Positions 6,635 through 8,635 of a DNA stretch of 8,635 nt are shown here, piece after piece; position 1 is the stretch's first letter, and every line of letters starts with the position of its first letter. Below the pieces are notes generated by a model. The model worked only from the letters and a program-made list of their open reading frames with translations. It was not told the origin of the DNA and made no database searches. Position numbers and translations under genes: made by a program. Source of the stretch: Rhodospirillales bacterium (GTDB lineage: Bacteria > Pseudomonadota > Alphaproteobacteria > Rhodospirillales > Casp-alpha2); assembly GCA_028282185.1 (NCBI GenBank), contig JANQIJ010000077.1, positions 1-8,635 on the forward strand. Direction: 5' to 3'.

Positions 6635-6655
6635 CGGCCGCCGGCACGGCGGCCG
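6635..6655 (+). terminator. Hairpin with perfect 8-bp GC stem, possible weak terminator
   Basis: CGGCCGCC pairs perfectly with GGCGGCCG around the 5-base loop GGCAC. The stem is all G/C and therefore very stable. It is followed by CTGGCTTTAAACC, with too few T residues for a classical terminator. It lies 32 bp before the kinase start, so it might instead reduce or protect translation of that gene. Confidence 0.35.
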
Positions 6656-6670
6656 CTGGCTTTAAACCGC

Positions 6671-6678
6671 AGGGGTGG
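6671..6678 (+). promoter_or_regulatory. Ribosome binding site deciding the kinase start
   Basis: AGGGGTGG lies 9 bp before ATG 6688 but only 3 bp before the in-frame GTG at 6682. The spacing favours ATG 6688. Confidence 0.65.
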
Positions 6679-6687
6679 CGGGTGAAC

Positions 6688-8223
6688 ATGGACAAGGCGA
6701 GGCTGAAACCAGAGGTCGTCGACCTGCTGCTCGACGCGCTTGTCGAAGGCATGGGCGAAGGTTTCATTGTCTATGACGAGGACGACCGCCTGCTGTTCTG
6801 GAATGAATCGTTCATGGACTTCTGGGGGTTCCCCAAGGGTTTCCCCAGAGCCGGCCTGCCGATGTACGAGATGCTGTTGTTTCTCGCGCGCCAGGGTGAA
6901 TACGGCCCCGGCGACCCGGAAACCCTGGCCCGCGCACGCCAAGAGACGATCCACCTGAACCGCAAGGGCCGGCCCGAAACCGTGGAATCGACACACGGCC
7001 GGACATTGCGCATCCGGCGGTATTCCAAACCGGGTTTCGGGCATGTCACAGTGCAGGCGGACATCACCGAAATCGTCAATCAGGAACTTCTGTTTCGAGA
7101 ACTTCTCGACCGCAGCCCCGTCGGCCTGGCCGTGGTCTCGAGCCGCCTGAACAAGCGGGTCTTCGTCAACCAGGCGATGGTCGATCTGTTCGCCGCCGAC
7201 AGCCCGCAACACCTTATGGAGACGGACATCCGCGACACATGGGTCGACGAGACATTGCTGGAAACAAGCCGGCAGGCGCAGGATGCCGGACAGGATCTGG
7301 TTGACCTGGAGGCCCAGCGTCGGCGCCTGGACGGCCGGGAAATCTGGGTATCCCTCAATTCCCGGCTCGGGACATTCGGCAACGAACCGGCGCGCATGGT
7401 CTGGCACCACGACATCACCGCCCAGAAGGCCGCGGAACGGGAACTCCGCGAATTGAACGAGCGGCTCGAGGCGGAAGTCACCGCCCGTACCGCCGAACTC
7501 GAAAGGGAAAAAGAGAACGCGGAACGGGCGAATGCCGCGAAGTCGCGGTTCCTGGCCTGCATGAGCCACGAACTGCGGACCCCGTTGAACGCCATCATGG
7601 GCTTTGCCGAACTGGTCGAGCTGGGCATCGAGGGGGATTTCAAGCCGGCGGATTCGAAAGAGTATCTGAGCAACATCCGCAAGGCCTCGACCCATCTTCT
7701 GGACCTGATCAACGATATTCTTGACCTGGCGCGCATTGAAAAGGGCCACCTGACCACTAGCCAGGACATGATCGACCCGCGTGAGGTGATCGAGGAAATC
7801 CGCGCCGCCCACGACCTGCCGTCGCGTCGTCGCAAGATCTCCTTGGAAATCGATCCGGCGAACATGCCGGCGGAAATCCTGTTCGACCGCTGCCATTTCA
7901 TGCGGGTCTTGTCGAACCTGATGTCCAACGCGATCAAGTTCTCGCCGGAACGGGGCCATGTCCGGGTCGGCGCCCGGACCGCCGGCGACAAGGTAATCTT
8001 CGCGGTTTCGGACCAGGGGCCGGGCATCCCGGAAAGCGACCTGATTCATCTGACCGAGCCCTTCACCCAGGCGCGTGACAGCCACCAGATCACCCATGAC
8101 GGCCTGGGCTTGGGGCTGTACATCGCCAATTCGCTTTGCGAGATCAATGGCGCCAGACTTGAACTGCAAAGCGAATACGGCAACGGCACGACGGCCCAGG
8201 TCACCGTCCCGCGCCCGGAATAG
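6688..8223 (+). CDS. Soluble tandem-PAS sensor histidine kinase
   Basis: This 511-residue protein has no signal peptide and no membrane segment, so it should sense a cytoplasmic cue. A PAS_7-type domain (about 13-130) contains GEGFIVYDEDDRLLFWNESF (24-43) and RQGEYGPGD (68-76). A second PAS-like domain spans about 135-248 (SPVGLAVV... ending in HHDITAQK). A coiled coil rich in Glu/Arg (245-285) follows. The HisKA dimerisation domain has the phosphorylated His294 in MSHELRTPLN. The ATPase domain shows an N box (NLMSNAIKFS, 410-419), G1 (DQGPGIP, 442-448), an F box (TEPFTQ, 456-461) and G2 (GLGLGL, 472-477). All catalytic motifs look intact. It has no receiver domain, and no response regulator is in view. 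It lies 151 bp after coxL on the same strand and may respond to the metabolism served by the hydroxylase, but that link rests on position only. Confidence 0.92.
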   Translation: MDKARLKPEVVDLLLDALVEGMGEGFIVYDEDDRLLFWNESFMDFWGFPKGFPRAGLPMYEMLLFLARQGEYGPGDPETLARARQETIHLNRKGRPETVESTHGRTLRIRRYSKPGFGHVTVQADITEIVNQELLFRELLDRSPVGLAVVSSRLNKRVFVNQAMVDLFAADSPQHLMETDIRDTWVDETLLETSRQAQDAGQDLVDLEAQRRRLDGREIWVSLNSRLGTFGNEPARMVWHHDITAQKAAERELRELNERLEAEVTARTAELEREKENAERANAAKSRFLACMSHELRTPLNAIMGFAELVELGIEGDFKPADSKEYLSNIRKASTHLLDLINDILDLARIEKGHLTTSQDMIDPREVIEEIRAAHDLPSRRRKISLEIDPANMPAEILFDRCHFMRVLSNLMSNAIKFSPERGHVRVGARTAGDKVIFAVSDQGPGIPESDLIHLTEPFTQARDSHQITHDGLGLGLYIANSLCEINGARLELQSEYGNGTTAQVTVPRPE

Positions 8224-8316
8224 ACCCACCGCGCCCGCCGGTATCATCGCCGACTTGCCCCCGGGGGCGCCGCGGGGAATACTCTCATCAGGTGTAACCC
8301 AGGACCGGAGGCCGCC
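8224..8316 (+). promoter_or_regulatory. Short intergenic region upstream of the epimerase gene
   Basis: TTGCCC (8255-8260) and AATACT (8278-8283) are 17 bp apart and could form a weak sigma70 promoter. Between them lies a GC palindrome, GCCCCCGGGGGC (8257-8268), which overlaps the -35 element. A good Shine-Dalgarno, CGGAGG (8306-8311), is 5 bp from the next ATG. The promoter call is tentative. Confidence 0.35.
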
Positions 8317-8635
8317 ATGATCGCCCGCCGGCTGTCCGCTGTCGATCAAGCCTGGCCCCTGGCTCGGCCCTTCGTCATCGCCCGCGGCGCCAAATACGAC
8401 GCCCAGGTCGTCGTCGTCGAGGTGGAAGAGGACGACCCCACGGGCCCGGTGGCCGGGCGCGGCGAATGCGTGCCCTATGGCCACTATGGCGAGACCTTGG
8501 AAAGCGTCATCGGGCAGATCGCGTCGCTCGCCGATGCCGTGGCCGACGGTCTGGACCGCGACGGTCTGGCCGCCCAATTGCCGCCGGGCGCCGCGCGTAA
8601 CGCCATCGACTGCGCGCTTTGGGACCTGGAGGCGA
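8317..8635 (+). CDS. dgcA: Dipeptide epimerase / N-acetyl-D-Glu racemase (DgcA-like), 5' part only
   Basis: From ATG 8317 there are 106 open codons to the window edge. The sequence matches the N-terminal capping domain of enolase-superfamily dipeptide epimerases: WPLARPFVIARGAK (13-26), a VVVVEVE strand (30-36), GRGECVPYGHYGETLESV (46-63) and LPPGAARNAIDCALWDLEA (88-106). The GECVPYxxYGET and AARxAxDxALWDLEA patterns are characteristic of the L-Ala-D/L-Glu epimerase (YcjG/AEE) group. Alphaproteobacterial members are often annotated as DgcA, in D-glutamate breakdown. The barrel domain with the catalytic lysines and metal ligands lies beyond the edge, so substrate cannot be judged. A good ribosome site precedes it. 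It follows the kinase by 93 bp on the same strand and has no obvious tie to the hydroxylase. Confidence 0.85.
   Translation, partial: MIARRLSAVDQAWPLARPFVIARGAKYDAQVVVVEVEEDDPTGPVAGRGECVPYGHYGETLESVIGQIASLADAVADGLDRDGLAAQLPPGAARNAIDCALWDLEA

Larger units (their letters stand above)
6537..6687 (+). other. Gap between coxL and the kinase gene, with two hairpins
   Basis: This 151-bp stretch has no supported gene. It contains GGTGCC-GGGCG-GGCACC at 6541-6557, four bases after the coxL stop, and a stronger hairpin at 6635-6655. Neither is followed directly by a clear T-run (TTTTT occurs at about 6584-6589, and only TTT follows the second), so intrinsic termination is possible but unproven. Whether the kinase belongs to the cox transcript cannot be settled from sequence. 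Confidence 0.5.

Noticed and set aside
8257..8268. GC-only palindrome GCCCCCGGGGGC as an operator
   Set aside because: A run of C followed by a run of G is easily found by chance in this base composition, and it has no spacer or partner site.
6484..8577. Very long minus-strand open frame (697 codons) opposite the kinase gene
   Set aside because: Its codons mirror the strongly supported kinase and coxL 3' end. The translation has no recognisable domain, and long antisense frames are common in DNA this rich in GC.

Overview
The window is GC-rich, tightly packed bacterial DNA with alphaproteobacterial character, most like a Rhodospirillales-type heterotroph. This is judged from gene content, codon use and the PAS_7-type histidine kinase, not from any search. 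It carries a locus for a molybdenum hydroxylase of the xanthine dehydrogenase / CO dehydrogenase superfamily, arranged as two divergent transcription units around one AT-rich control region (about 2731-2864).

Left arm (minus strand, reading right to left): a MobA-like molybdenum cofactor cytidylyltransferase (mocA), a membrane-anchored CoxG protein, an XdhC/CoxI cofactor chaperone, and the N-terminal third or so of a SufS/NifS-like cysteine desulfurase cut by the left edge. Together they form a maturation set: MocA would make the cytosine dinucleotide cofactor (MCD), XdhC would bind the cofactor, the desulfurase would supply the terminal sulfur, and CoxG would tether the enzyme to the membrane and its quinone pool.

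Right arm (plus strand): coxS (two [2Fe-2S] clusters), coxM (FAD subunit) and coxL (Mo subunit), three closely spaced structural genes. The CoxL active-site loop reads PYRGAGR. This is the form II ('CODH-like') signature and lacks the copper-ligating cysteine of true form I CO dehydrogenase. The substrate is therefore probably not CO and is unknown. No coxD or coxE is visible, which fits an enzyme without the Cu-S-Mo centre.

Downstream of coxL, after a 151-bp gap with two hairpins, is a soluble tandem-PAS histidine kinase with no response regulator in view. After another short gap comes the 5' part of a dipeptide epimerase / N-acetyl-D-Glu racemase (DgcA-like) of the enolase superfamily, cut by the right edge.

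The points most worth a second look are: a perfect 12-bp GntR-like palindrome in the divergent control region; a perfect 17-bp tandem duplication that sets the stop codon of mocA; the dedicated desulfurase beside XdhC; an unusual Mo-pocket sequence in CoxL (GMGHE where GQGHE is usual); and the pairing of a form II enzyme with a membrane-anchored CoxG. No mobile elements, CRISPR arrays, tRNAs or rRNAs were seen. Nothing here is clearly a wholly new class of system; the novelty lies in the unknown substrate and the combination of parts.
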